Positions 1 to 12,062 of a DNA stretch of 64,000 nucleotides are shown here, piece after piece. The number at the start of each line of letters is the position of its first letter. Within the stretch, counting starts at the first letter, position 1. The position numbers were made by a program, and so were the translations under genes. The notes beneath the pieces were generated by a model. It worked only from the letters and a program-made list of their open reading frames with translations. It was not told the origin of the DNA and searched no databases. The stretch is from Glycine soja (lineage: Eukaryota > Streptophyta > Magnoliopsida > Fabales > Fabaceae). Location: the NCBI RefSeq assembly GCF_004193775.1, contig NC_041005.1:3660501-3724500 (forward strand). The letters are read 5' to 3'.

Positions 1-143
1 TAAATAGCAACATACAACAAGGAATTCTACATTTTACGAAAGGAAACGGTTAAAAAGTATCAACAAAAGTACAAATCATCAAGATGCTATTAGAAACAAA
101 AGCAAGGTTAGCAGGCAAAGAATCACCACATAGCACATCACAC

Positions 144-1592
144 CTGTACTTAGCAGAACGAGGATCCTGATCCAGATGGTGTTGTAAATATGACAAGTCT
201 TGCACGTCTGTATAGAAATCAAGGTTAAAGGCTGCAATAATTCAAACATAAAGTCAGCATGAAAAAGTGCCACTCTAACCAGCATAAAATAAAATACATC
301 TAACCACTGACATCTAAAAATAAGTAGTTACTGCACCTAGCTTTCCATAGCTCTCAATTAAATCAATTTTTGACAAGACATTTATGTGAGGGAGTTCTAG
401 ATGTAGCATTGTGGACAAGGATAAAATCAATGCACTAATATACTTCCCAGGGTCACTGCAAAGATGGGCATCAATCAAATGCACTGCAGTTAGCTGCATA
501 GATGAACATATACATGAGTTCTTAAAATAACATATGGTTTGACATCAGCAAGACATAAAGAACAGAACTATACCCTTAGGTTCAATTTCTTTATGAGCTT
601 CAGGATGACATTCTTGGCACTTGAATGGAGAAAAAAAAGTTCCACTTGGCCAGGAAAATCAAAGAGTAGGTAGTGATCTGAAATGTGAATACTATTGTCA
701 GGTTACTAGAGTAGAGTGTGTGAACTGAACAAGTAGAGCAGTAGTTTGTAGTTTATATAAGGATAATGTTGGAATTTATAGTTTGATTATTTAGCCTGTA
801 CATCTAGAAATTAAGGCATAATAATGCACTGACCTTTCAGAAGAGGTTCCAATTTTGCTTCCAACCAGTCAATATTTTTCTCAAGATAATCCATACAATA
901 CACAAGACCTGCTAGTACAAAACAATAAAAGCTTCAGAATGCATACACAGTAAGTCACAATCCCTTTTACAATAACCATTGATTTGCATACTGAGTAACT
1001 CGATGAATTTCTTCTCGTACACAGCATAAGACCATCAGCATGTGTCTACTAATGGTTTCATGACATAGAAATGCAAATTTCTTAAAATAAATAAATAATT
1101 TAAACAGGAAAAAAAGGAACCAGCTTACCTCCATTTGGTCCAAGCGAATGTTCCACCATTACATCACTTAGTTTCACGAGATCCTCGATGTTCACAGCAC
1201 ATTCATAGCTATATTCTTTATTAGGGGAAACAATAACAATTGAACTATACAACTAAAATGTGACACGTATGAACTATACAACTTAAATTTAACACCTTTG
1301 AGAACAATGATGTCTGAAAGAGGTAGAGGGAAGGATACGGTAACGAATCATTAGCGGGATCCAAATTGATAACAGCAACCTTCCTACATTCCAAAAGCAA
1401 CATATGTAAGGCAAACACAATTCCCAAATTAGTAAAAAACTAACAATCAAAATAATAAAAACATATTCTGTTTCATCTCCCTTTAGAGAGTAACGCTTAC
1501 CTTCCAATAAGACTGAGAAACTGAGACATGCCATTGCAGTAAGTTGTTTTTCCAGAGCCAGGAGGACCAACCACTACTTGCCCAAACACCAT
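144..1592 (-). CDS. QQT1: GPN-loop GTPase, QQT1/GPN2 type (partial, 3' end off the left edge)
   Basis: This is a small GTPase of the GPN family, which is linked to RNA polymerase II assembly and nuclear import; the plant member QQT1 is needed in early embryo cell division. Coding exons on the minus strand are 1592-1501, 1383-1339, 1208-1129, 908-834, 677-574, 493-337 and 231-144. They join in frame with GT-AG borders and give about 213 residues. Visible motifs are the P-loop GPPGSGKT (residues 9-16), NLDPAND, the defining GPN loop in GPNGG (69-73), the switch II-like DFPGQVE, and LSKIDL, which carries the base-contacting part of the guanine site. The last exon seen ends with a normal donor at 144/143, so the C-terminal third (about 85 residues, judged from the Arabidopsis length) lies outside the window. 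I see no break in the coding part. The start is the ATG at 1592, just after a 5' UTR intron. Symbol by family resemblance. Confidence 0.9.
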
Positions 1593-3185
1593 CTTCCTTC
1601 CTTCTTTATGAGCAAATGCTATTTCCCAACAAGATAAAAATTGAAAACTTAAATAAGTAAAATTAAACCTTGTAAAAGGACAACACAGAATCTGAGCAAC
1701 TGATTTAACCAAACAGCCAGGCATTTTATCAAACAATCTATGTGCAACCAAGTAAAAGAAGCTACAGGATAAAACTAACGAAACAAACCAGCATAACTTT
1801 GCATTATACTATATAACCAGAAGCAGAAATCATGAGCACTAAGATGAACATATATCTCTATCTGCAAACCTCAAACAGACATCAGATGTAACACCCAACC
1901 TAACAATTATTTTAAATTGCCTGACAACAATAATAAGTTATCCAAATTGTTCATCCTTAATAAAAAAAATTGTGGACAAAGACAACACCACCTATAACTC
2001 AAAAATCTATATTCCAACAGGGCGTTCACAATCAATAATAATGATTAAAATGAAAAAAAACGAAGTGGTGCACACTGCACTTCCAACACCTTACACAGCT
2101 ATTTGCCAAAGCACCCATACCCATCATTGGTGAATGCCAATGCCAAAACTAAATCCCCATTACTAAACCAATTTATCTTTCACATTTCAGCTGTAGAATT
2201 TTGTTAAATCGAGTATATACGAAGGCAACCAGTGAGAACCGCTCGTGAAAATGAACTGAAAATAAAAATTTGAAAACAAAAATTAAGGAAGAGAGAGGGA
2301 TTTGGCTCCAATTACAGAATTCAACAACATAAAGAACCACATCGTACCACGTCGTTAATCAAATGTCAACAACCCATAACCTTATCTATGAGACGAACAA
2401 GCAGTGGACTTAAAAACCAACCAGGTCAAGGCACTGGGTCAGTGGTCACACCAATGGGTCACTAATTCCCGGTTTGTATTAAAAACATATGAAAATTTTC
2501 TGTCTGTCTTAAAAAAAGCCAAAAAAAAAAAACTCATCACAAATTAATATAATTCCATAAGCTTATTCTTCAAGTTCAAACTTCCTAACGACATCCATGA
2601 GTTAAAACATCAGAATGTGCACATCTCATACAGTTAAGGAAACAAAACAAAGAAAAAGATAGTCAATAACAATTCAGAATATGCACAAAAAAAGAAGATT
2701 CTATTAGTACCTTAGAAACCAGAAACGCACACAAATTGGGAGAAGGTAAACAATTGTGAATACTGACTATGGGATAAACAGAATAAAGAAGTAAAAAGCA
2801 AATTAGAGAGGTCACAATGCACTGCTATCAGACACTCATCTCAGACTAAGAATCAAGCACAAAACAATACCCAAAACTTCAAACATTTTAATCAAGCAAA
2901 TTACAGAGGTCACAAACTCACAATGCACTGTCACCACATATATTAAGTTACTATCACTAAAAAGAGAACCGATTAAGGTCCAAAAATGGATGTCCCAAAG
3001 GCAACAGTATCAAACCCACCGCACTGATTAAGAACTTACTAAGAAGAGCAACAAACTAAGGTAGAGCTCATACCTTGTTAACTGGCGGCGGCTGAGGCGT
3101 GCTGCGGTGGTAGCTTGAGCCGACGAGTGCAAGTGCGCGGTTGAGTGGAAGGATGGTGGTTCGAGCCTTGGAGGTTGACGGCGCC
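1593..3185 (-). promoter_or_regulatory. QQT1 5' UTR with a 1.45-kb leader intron
   Basis: On the minus strand a GC-rich leader (about 3185 to 3074) ends in a good donor, AAG|GTATGAG. A matching acceptor lies at 1620-1619, leaving about 26 bases of leader before the ATG at 1592. The intron (3073-1619) holds only AT-rich sequence. A stretch around 2400-2490 with GGGTCA-type words resembles the repeat at 26480-26750. A TATTTAAA box at 3219-3212 (minus) puts the transcription start near 3185. Leader introns of this kind are common in housekeeping plant genes. Inferred from splice signals only. Confidence 0.6.
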
Positions 3186-3211
3186 GGTGGAACGATACGA
3201 CGGTCCGGGTT

Positions 3212-3219
3212 TTTAAATA
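3212..3219 (-). promoter_or_regulatory. TATA-like box of the QQT1 gene
   Basis: TATTTAAA on the minus strand, about 30 bases upstream of the GC-rich leader of the GPN-loop GTPase gene. Position and sequence fit a core promoter; no other candidate lies between it and the tRNA gene. Confidence 0.5.
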
Positions 3220-3350
3220 GTCCTCGTGTCTATTAGGGTAGCAAAACAAAATGAAAAAAAAAAAAGAAGTGAAAAACGCTATTCAACTCTTTACTACCAG
3301 CACTAGCTAAAGGCGTAAAGCCCAATAACTCGAATACAAAAAGACTTTTA

Positions 3351-3422
3351 GGGGCATTCCGAGAATCGAACTCGGGACCTCTCGCACCCAAAGCGAGAAT
3401 CATACCACTAGACCAAATGCCC
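3351..3422 (-). tRNA. tRNA-Pro, anticodon TGG
   Basis: A 72-base cloverleaf reads on the minus strand. The acceptor stem is GGGCATT paired with AATGCCC (7 bp), with discriminator C at 3351. The A box TGGTCTAGTGGTATG and B box GGTTC-type GAGTTCGATTC are intact. The anticodon loop CTTTGGGTG carries anticodon TGG, reading CCA and other proline codons. There is no intron, and CCA is not encoded, as expected for a eukaryotic nuclear tRNA gene. It lies about 130 bases upstream of the QQT1 TATA box, on the same strand. All stems pair, so the gene looks functional. Confidence 0.95.
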
Positions 3423-3429
3423 ATATTCT

Positions 3430-4560
3430 ATACTAGTTATAACATTTTATTTAAATAACAAAAAATAAATCGTATTATTGGTGTTATTTTACTTGCTGGA
3501 TGCAAAATGTGAAGTTGCACAGTGTGGGACAATAACATATGAAACCCAAGCTGTCATCATAATTGGAGTGCTACTGAAGATTGCAATAACCATTGCACTT
3601 GCTCACACCAAACCCCATCATTGTAGGTACTTTTTGTGCTAAGTTATACACCCTGACGTTGATCTCTGAACTTTAATTTCCATAAACTAATAAAATGCCC
3701 ACACCAATATATTTTACTCCGACAATGGTAAACGTAAAAGTAGTGCAACTTATGAAAATCCAAGGTGTCTATACAGTTAATGGTAAGGGTTGCATTGCAA
3801 TCCATCCCTTGTAACTCAAGAAAAATATTTGAAAAGTGAGATTCGAGAATGAAAGCAAGCCAGCTAGATGTTGAACAATGCAGTGCCATGGAACCGAACC
3901 CCAAATTACAAAGTGGCTTTCAAATCTAATACGTATATTTAATAATCAGAGATCTATTTTATTTAACAGAAACTAACTCTATTTTATATTAATTAATTAA
4001 GGACTTAGTTGGTGATTCTATAATTTAGTTCAAGGAACAATAATATATCGAATGGACTTTGCAAAAAGATTTAGGTCAAACCCCAGTGAGTTACGGTCGG
4101 AAGGGTCATGGTGTCCACCTATCTTACATTATGTGACATTATGAGTCTCCATCCTCCAATCTTAATAAAATAGTACTAATAAATATATAAATTTAATAAT
4201 GATGGTACGAGGCAGTTAGGAAAAAAACACTAGTAATTTTTTTTTCTTTTTCCCTATGCCACTATTGCCACCGTAATTGGAAGTTACTGTCATCTGTACT
4301 TGACTAAAAAGTTAAACTTCATATTTTTTTTGTTGCGTACATGTTATTATGCTCTGTTTCTTGTCCTTTAGTTTGTACGCCATTTAACTTCACAGTTGTA
4401 GACATTAAAAAAACTGTAGGAGAAAACGTTAGTTAGGTGGTTAAAATATTGGACAAATTGTCAATGACAGTATATTTGTTGGGGTGTCTGCTTTTGTCTC
4501 CTGCCTCCCACATTTCACCACCCCCTTTATCCTTATCTCCTCTCTTCATTGTTCTGCTCT
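3430..4560. other. Intergenic region between tRNA-Pro and the LIM gene
   Basis: About 1.1 kb of AT-rich DNA with no supported coding sequence; the short minus-strand frame at 3644-3904 has no recognisable domain. The right part (about 4400-4600) is C- and T-rich and leads into the TATA box of the LIM gene. Confidence 0.5.
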
Positions 4561-4582
4561 TCCCCTTAACAAACAATAACTC

Positions 4583-4590
4583 TATTTAAA
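4583..4590 (+). promoter_or_regulatory. TATA-like box of the LIM gene
   Basis: TATTTAAA lies 54 bases before the ATG at 4644, after a CT-rich stretch. It implies a short leader of roughly 25-35 bases. Inferred from position and consensus. Confidence 0.55.
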
Positions 4591-4643
4591 GCACACACAA
4601 AGGGATCATATATCTTGGTTGCACCTTGGTAAGGTGAGAAAAT

Positions 4644-7305
4644 ATGGCATTTGCAGGAACAACTCAGAAGTGCATGGCTTGTGACAAAACAGTTTATCTG
4701 GTTGATAAGTTGACCGCAGATAACCGAGTGTACCATAAGGCTTGCTTCAGATGCCACCACTGCAAAGGAACACTCAAGGTCTCTCTCTCTTATACCCTCT
4801 TTGGATTTGTAATTGTATCTACAGATAATTCTTCCATTTTTGATTGGCAAATTGTTAGTTTTTTTAGCGGTTATGGATTGAATCCGTGATCTTTTCCTCC
4901 TTCTCTTCTTTCTTAACCATCCAATTAATCTTATATTTCCTAATGATAATTCTTCATGGTCATGTAGTTTTTGACTCTAGTTCAGATCTTTCTGTCCTTG
5001 GATCTGGTGTCTCTAGTTGATAATCTGAACAAACGAGTGGCATCAATTTTAGCACTTGCCTTGATGGATTGTTCTGTGTTTTTAAAATTAAGCATTTTGA
5101 TCCCAAGACACTTCCTGGCAGAACCCTTACCTGTTCTTGATATTGTTGTTATTTCTATCTCTTAATTTTCTTTCCAAAAACTCGCCTGGATTTCATTTTG
5201 TCGAATTATAAGCCAGCTTGTGAAATTAAAAAGTGAAAAAACATGTATCATACCTCAGAACACAAATCATCCAAATTTATATTGGCAAAACTATCTACTT
5301 GTGTTCATTTTTATTTATTTTTTATTTTTTGATTGTTGAGGTGGATGGATCTAACTCTGCCTCCTCCCTTTTACGAGAAATTATTAGTATGGTCTGGGAT
5401 CAGTTTTGGCCAATTAACATTTGATACATTATTAACTCCTTTTCATAAATAAAAAAATGTGATTATATATGTAATGTAGAGATTGATTAGGACAATATAA
5501 TTCTGAATCATACGATAATTTTTCCCTTTTACTGTTTTTCTACTAAAACTGAAATTGATTTGGCAATCTTTAGTTTTTGGTTGATATTGTATCCTATATG
5601 TTCTGTTAGTTTTCAAAAACTGGCTATGGCAATAATATCGGTACCTCTTTGTCTTCTGGTGTATTGAGGTGTGTAACTGGATTTAATTTTTATAAAGTTT
5701 ACTCACTCTGAATTATATGAAGCCAGTAAACAAATATCTAATTCATGGATATTTAAACCCTAATATCCAGGAAAAAGAAAAATATTTAGACGAAAATATT
5801 TACATATAGCATTTTTTAGAACAAATCTACTGATGCAGAGTATTGTACTTTTAATTGCAGCTCAGCAACTATAACTCTTTTGAAGGAGTTCTTTACTGCA
5901 GGCCACACTTTGACCAACTGTTCAAAAGAACTGGTAGTCTTGACAAAAGCTTCGAAGGTAACAAAGGATCAAAATCCTAATATTCAAAGCCTCATTAACA
6001 CTATATTTTTCTAATGGGTCACTTATCTTTACTTTCTCTTGGCTTATTAGGGACACCAAAAATTGCTAAACCAGAAAAAACCGGGGAAGAGGTAACCAAT
6101 CTTAAATCTAAATACTTACTAATGCCCAACAAAACACATTAGAGAAATGTTAGGGGCGGATGCAGAAAATATTTATGTGAGGATAAGAAATAATTTTAAT
6201 TTGGTTAAAAAAAACTTAAATATATTTTTAGTTCCCGATAAATTAACGAATTTTATTTAGGATTTCTAATATTTTTTGTATTAAATTCTTAATAAAACTA
6301 AAATTTTGATTTTAATTTTGTTTATTTTGTTTTAGTCCTTCTAATATATATTTATTCTTTCATTTTAGTCTAATAATTTTTTTCTAATATATATTTATTC
6401 TTTCATTTTAGTCTAATAATTTTTTTTTTCATTTTGTATTAGTTTATTTGAAAAATATTTAATAAGGACTAATAATAAATGATCTATATATTATAGGAAT
6501 AAAAATGAAAAAATAAATATATAAAAAAGACTAAAACAAAATAATAATGATCAAAATATTTTTTATATTTTATACATTCATTTTTTTTTAAAAAAATTAT
6601 CATATGGAACGGTACTTATTTTTTAGTGGGGTAAGTTTTTTTTATTATACACATACAAATAAAAAAATTTTTATGGAGACCATGGTCCCCACATCCTCTC
6701 AGGTCCATCTGTCAACTCTAACAGTATATTCTTTTGAACATATATATTTTTATTGATTAAAATTCATTTAAAATCACAAAATGTAATTCTTTAGTTAATA
6801 AGTACTACCCATGACTATGTAGTTTCAAATAAATTGTAACTAATAGCAGAGACCCTGTTAAAGAATGCTGTCGTAACTCTAAGCATTTATCTATTTTTGG
6901 GCTGTTTTTAATCAGAAACATGCAGCAACCAAAGTCTCAAGTATGTTTGGTGGAACTAGAGATAAATGTGCGGGTTGTCAGAAAACAGTGTATCCCACTG
7001 AAAAGGTAACAATACAACCATAATTTTGTCCATTAAGATATTTTTGTGCCACATTCATTAACATATTTATCACTTAAATGATGATTGACTAATATCATAA
7101 ATATGGATATAAGACAAAAAAAAAGGGAGATCATTTTTTTTACGTTATTATCCTAATTTTTTTTATAAGTTAAATAAAAAAGAGATACTATACTGAATCA
7201 TTGGATCAAAAGTTGATCCAATAAATCACTAATTGATTTACATCACATATAATTAATAAAAAATATAATTTCTGCATTTATTTATCAAGTAGTTGTGATA
7301 GTTCA

Positions 7306-7379
<74 letters not shown>

Positions 7380-8543
7380 TCCCGCATTTATTTATATATC
7401 AAGTAGTTGTGATAGTTCAGTGGTATAATGGCACCTACATTCTTCAAGGTTACAGGTTCAATCTAGCTCCAGCCAAGGGATGATTTTTTAAATTTTCGTT
7501 AAATGACTTAAATGAATGTGTTGGGCTGTTGTCTAAAATTGACCAAATTTAAATTTAAAAGCACAATGAAATTAAAGAAACCATAGGGAAGAGAAGAGTT
7601 TATAGTAGCATAGGGAAGTGACAATTGGGCATGGGAAAGAGACTCGGCCATTTTATTGTAAGTGGAAAATCCTCCGAATCATATCGAGTCACATGTTAAT
7701 CCTTTTCAACAAGCAATTGTTTGAGTCATACTGAATCACACATTTCAACAAGCAACTCAAACAGTTCACATGACTGGTTTCCGGGTCGACCCACCAGGTC
7801 AAGCCAAATCTAATAACACTGTTCATAAGTGCAAAGCATCCATTGCACCTCCGTCTCTAATCCAAAACCTTGATGCAAAGTGCTAAAATTTCCATTCTAA
7901 TTCAGAAAGAGATATTCCCGCCTTCGAAACTCGACCGGATTTACCCTATCTCCGTCATTACAAGATTGGATTTTTTTCACCCGTCTCGTCTCCAACATTC
8001 TTATAAAATCTTATAAAACATATAATTTTTCATAGAATAAAAAAACAATTTTAAATAATAACTATAACATATGATAACATAGAATCTAATCTTATAATTT
8101 TATATATATATATAAAAGAATATTTTTATAAATTAATTATTAACGGAATGAATTAGGATTGAATTCGACTTTGACTGTCCGAAAAAACTCAAACCCAACT
8201 CAAATCCTAGGCAACTCAAATTTATTTCGTTAAAATTGGGAAGGATCCCATTGGTTGGGCCCATTGTCATGCCTATATATCATACAAACTAAATCAGTAT
8301 TTTGAAACGGTGTAGGTTACCGTGAATGGAACTCCTTATCACAAGAGTTGTTTCAAATGCACTCATGGAGGGTGTGTTATTAGTCCCTCCAACTACATTG
8401 CACACGAAGGCAAACTCTACTGCAAGCACCACCACATCCAACTGATCAAGGAGAAGGGCAATTTAAGCCAACTTGAAGGTGACCATGAGAAGAGTACAGA
8501 GGAAGAGAAAATCAACGGTGAAGTGGTTGCAGCTGAGACATGA
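4644..8543 (+). CDS. WLIM1: Two-LIM-domain actin-bundling protein, WLIM1 type
   Basis: Five exons (4644-4778, 5861-5957, 6051-6091, 6916-7005, 8316-8543) join in frame with GT-AG borders to a 196-residue protein, the normal length for plant LIM proteins. LIM1 has the zinc ligands C10, C13, H31, C34, C37, C40, C58 and H61. LIM2 has C109, C112, H130, C133, C136, C141, C157 and H160, with the CTHGGC spacing typical of plant second LIM domains. A short acidic tail follows. Family members bind and bundle actin filaments in the cytoplasm, and some also enter the nucleus. The start and C-terminal parts match the WLIM1 subgroup (MAFAGTTQKC start, GNLSQLEG near the end). Introns 3 and 4 carry repeats, a (TA)n tract and a tRNA-like sequence. 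No coding damage is seen. Confidence 0.95.
6145..6725. repeat. AT-rich repeat in LIM intron 3, possible degraded transposable element
   Basis: The block starts with TTAGGGGCGGATGCAG and ends near ACCATGGTCCCCACATCC, flanking words of a kind I associate with dispersed legume elements. Inside is a near-perfect direct duplication of about 42 bases (about 6338-6381 and 6382-6424, around TTATTCTTTCATTTTAGTC). A complementary arm rich in GACTAAAACAAAATA (about 6520-6545) gives partial fold-back structure. I could not define target-site duplications. Confidence 0.4.
7308..7376. repeat. (TA)n microsatellite flanked by a direct repeat
   Basis: About 33 TA units in LIM intron 4. The unique sequence on the left (about 7270-7307, GCATTTATTTATCAAGTAG then TTGTGATAGTTCAG) is repeated on the right (about 7384-7421), with four extra bases in the right copy. 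Confidence 0.9.
7408..7480 (+). mobile_element. tRNA-like sequence, SINE head or decayed tRNA
   Basis: TAGTTCAGTGG fits the RNA polymerase III A box, and GGTTCAATCTA about 35 bases later resembles a B box. The ends (GTGATAG... and ...CCAGCCA) do not form a convincing acceptor stem, so this is not called a working tRNA. It could be the head of a tRNA-derived SINE inside LIM intron 4; no poly-A tail or target duplication was recognised. Confidence 0.35.
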
Positions 8544-9690
8544 AATGAAATGAAATGCTTGAGTTATGACAAATGAATATTCTCTTCCTCAAGTTCCATA
8601 TTTCTGTATCATGTGTTTATGCTATATCTCCTGCTTTATCATTATGGAGTCCATAATGCTCTTGAAAAATATGGTATTCCCTTTTTTTTTTTTTGTGGTC
8701 GGGGACTTGGGGTGTGTGAAAATCCATCATTTTGTTTTCTGTTGCTGTGAGGTTGTGGATACTAAAAATGAGACTTGATGGCATGCGATTCTGAATGTGA
8801 TTCAGAAGCCAGTGCTACTGAATTTGTATGAACTCTCTTTTGTATTCATATTGATACATATACATACATCCTAATCCCCGAATGTCATTTCCCACCTACC
8901 AAACTTATCAGCCAAATATACGATGAGTGCAACCAACTTTCTATTTCGACTCTGTTGATTGTTGAACATATGCAGAGTCCGGTGCATTCTACGATAGTCT
9001 TGCTCTGGCTAAAACCGGGACCTGTTTTTCAACTGGGACGTTTTTGTTATAAATTAGTAAAAAAATAAGTGATTCAAACTTAAAATAAAAGTAATCAATT
9101 GATGGGATGTAAATAATTAATGCCCTAAAATTAAGATTTAATCATTCGGATATTACTCAATTTAATTCTTAGTGGAAATAATTATTAATTAAATTTTACT
9201 TATTTTTTCTAATAAATTAAAGGATTGAAAAAGAAAAAGTAAAAAAAATAAAATATAAAAGTGATTCAAACTTAAAATAATTTAATAATTCTGGATAGTT
9301 TGTTATAGATTAAAAAAGAATGGATCACCTGCAGTTTACATCATCGTTTAATCTTAATTTATAATATATGATAAATTTATTAACTTTTATAATAAATATC
9401 TTAAAATTTATAATAATCTTATAATTGAATGATAATATAAATTATTAAACTCCAATAAATAAATTTATATTTATATTTATGATTTGAAAATCATAAATCA
9501 ATTTCACATTGTTTTATGTGTATATGATTATTAAACTCAAAATAATTTAGTGATTATTTTTTAGAGATTTAAAAAAAGTAGGAGTTAATTTATATTTATA
9601 TACAATCACAAAAATCAATTTGAAAGCAGTTGATTTCACGAAAGGTTATGCAAAATAGTTTATGAGTTTTATTTTTTTAATTTCTGACTA
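8544..9690. other. LIM 3' UTR and AT-rich intergenic DNA
   Basis: The first 300 bases after the stop codon are probably 3' UTR (TGTATTCATATTGATACATA near 8840 could act in polyadenylation). The rest is AT-rich with no supported gene. Confidence 0.45.
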
Positions 9691-9691
9691 G

Positions 9692-10092
9692 GTTAAATTA
9701 GTTTTTTCTTTAATTTGTTTTTTTATGTTCGATTTGTTTCTCTATTCTTTATATGATTTAATTTGGTCTTTTAAATTTTAAAATTGATTTTTGATTTAGT
9801 CTTTTAATTTTTTAAAATCACTTCATTTGATTTCATTGTCTAAATTAATCTTGAGTAGTCATATGTTTAAATTTGGTCATATAATTTAAATGAGTGTTTC
9901 ATGACCTGTAAAACTACCACGGAGTGGTTTTACCATGATTTTTTAACATTGTTGATCCAATTTAAACATAGGATCAAATTGAATCGATTTAAAAAATTAT
10001 AGGATCAAATTGAATTTAAAAAAAAATTAGAGGACCAAGTCAGACATAAAAAATATAAATATAAATTAGAAGAACAATAAACTAATTTAACA
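9692..10092. mobile_element. Fold-back element, non-autonomous DNA transposon candidate
   Basis: The left arm starts GGTTAAATTAGTTTTTTC, and the reverse complement of the right end reads TGTTAAATTAGTTTATTG. The arms stay similar for over 100 bases, including TTTTATGTTCGATTTG against TTTTATGTCTGACTTGG and a GATCCTATAATTTTTTAAA stretch. There is no coding capacity, so it is likely a MITE or a fold-back transposon. Target duplications are not clear in this AT-rich context. Confidence 0.45.
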
Positions 10093-10825
10093 TTTTTGAT
10101 TATATACATAAAAAACTAAAGAGTAATTATTTTCTAAAGAGAAATTATTATTTTGTGAGATAAAACTAATTAAACCAATATAGAAAAATAAATAAGTAAA
10201 TTATAATTAATTATTATGATTGATCGCTTCTATAGAAATGAGTTTTTAATTTGATTGATGGGACAACAAATAAAAATTTATTACTATAGATATTTATCTA
10301 TCTATATAGATAGAATTAAAATATATGAGCCTCTCTTAAAATTTGTTCTTATTACACTCAATATATTTTCATTTTTTCACATTACTTTGAGCTTCTAAAA
10401 GGGTGGTGTAATGCTTTTTACACCTAAGAGGAAGATTTCCATAACAAAAGTTCAAAGATTAAGATTTTTTCTTTAGGTTAAAAAATAGGAAGAAGTATCA
10501 AGTATAATAAGGATAAATTTAAGGAGAATTCGTGTAATTTAATCTAAATAAATTAAACATGATTACATATAATTTTCTTTTTTAGGACTTTTTCATATAA
10601 TAAGTTCATGTTGGATGAAAAAAAAAGTATTAGTGTAAAATATTCATCAATCTTATTAATAATTAATCTTCATAAAAAAAATTGGTTGATTATCTATAAT
10701 ATAACCTCTCCTCTTAAGTATATTTTTTTTTCATTTATTAATTTCAAGACTTTATTTTAGATATCAAATTTAAAATTACTGGAACCAACAACTTGTATTG
10801 TATAACATTGATAGCATGCCACATC

Positions 10826-11370
10826 CTGGTAAGAGTACGTACCACCATCCAGCCATTACACATATAGCCGCTGTTGATAACCTAGTTTAGGATATGCTTT
10901 AGGGAGCTAATTTCATTTCATTTAACTACACTTTAAAGTAAACGCGCTCTCATTTAATACTCACCTCGAAATGGTCTATAATTTTTTTCATCAAATGATT
11001 CTTGTTAATGTATGTGAATCAAATGGTGTTGTTCGATCACCAGCACCTGCTGCCTAAGCTAGAAAAAACAGTACAGTATCAAATTAGAATCTCTAGCCCT
11101 GCTTACCAAACAACAAAAAAGGAATTTCTGGGTCCGTGGTTTTGCAAATTACAGTAACGCCAAAGGAATTTTGGATATAGGTCCGTTTTTTAATATGGAA
11201 TTACTGGGTTTAGATGTAATAATCGTTTGATTAGTGCACCAAAAATGTATCTAGGCATATTTGTGGTTTCCTTAATTGGATAAATTAATCATTTTTTCTT
11301 TTATACCGTGTTTGAAAATGTTTTATAATTTTTTAGTAAAGACTTAAATATATAAGAAGAAGAATTTATT
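10826..11370 (-). pseudogene. Relic tandem copy of the CYSTM gene
   Basis: Three blocks match the gene next to it in the same order. 10826-10870 matches the exon 2 end and donor (11700-11745; the MAGW codons and a GTACGTAC-type donor are still readable). 10915-10965 matches the promoter at 12146-12195 (AAACGCGCT and CATTTAAT words). 11075-11370 matches 12205-12490 (for example ATGTAATAATCGTTTGA). Exon 1, most of the proline-rich exon 2, exon 3 and the (TA)n tract are missing. The relic therefore keeps the flank but not the gene. Confidence 0.7.
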
Positions 11371-11418
11371 GGACAAATTAAAATATATAAATTGCTTTAG
11401 GAATAACATCGATCAGTT

Positions 11419-11989
11419 CTACTTAATAATAACTGTCTTGAAATTTATATGTAATATTTGAAGTAACATAAGTTCTACCCCATAAGAATGAGATAATAAC
11501 ATCAAAATAAACTCTAATATTTCGTCACACGCCTCCAGGCAGCAGCACATCTCGAGGCAGCAGAGGCAGCCCAACGCGCCAAGGCTATAACACAAAATAA
11601 CATATCATATATAAGCACACTCTATAATGAAATTGAGCCAATAATCATGCATAAGGTCCTATTGAATAATTTTTTTTTTATAAAAAAAATGGGTGTTATA
11701 TTACTACGTACCATCCAGCCATTACACCTGTAGTAGCTGCTGCACCTTGTGCAGGCTGTGCTGGGGCTTGAGTAACAAAAACTTGAGGTTGGGGTGGAGG
11801 TGGTCCTTGAAAACCCGGTTGAGGATACCCTAATTAAAACCCCAACATTAATCATTCAAAATATATCAATAACATTAATTGAGATAATTCATATGTAAAT
11901 AAATATAACAGTTAACGAGGTTTTGATGTACCTTGAGGAGGAGGAATTACCCCGGACATAGGAGGAGGATTTTGATTGTAGTAAGCCAT
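11419..11989 (-). CDS. Cysteine-rich transmembrane (CYSTM) type small protein
   Basis: Three minus-strand exons (11989-11932, 11829-11712, 11584-11419) join in frame with GT-AG borders into about 113 residues. The N-terminus is proline- and glutamine-rich (MAYYNQNPPPMSG, then PPPQGYPQPGFQG). It is followed by APAQPAQGAAATTGVMAGW and a cysteine cluster, CLGALGCLCCLEMCCC, ending LEACD. This layout fits plant CYSTM tail-anchored proteins, which sit at the plasma membrane and are tied to stress responses. Odd point: family members usually end right at the cysteine cluster, while this frame runs about 35 residues further to a TAG at 11421-11419. The true C-terminus or last exon may therefore differ. 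A (TA)30 tract lies about 75 bases before the start codon. Confidence 0.65.
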
Positions 11990-12059
11990 CTCCCTTTGGA
12001 TTTCTTAAATCAATTTGAGAGTGAAAGTGAACTAAGATTAGATTAGATTCAGTGTCTCC

Positions 12060-12062
<3 letters not shown>

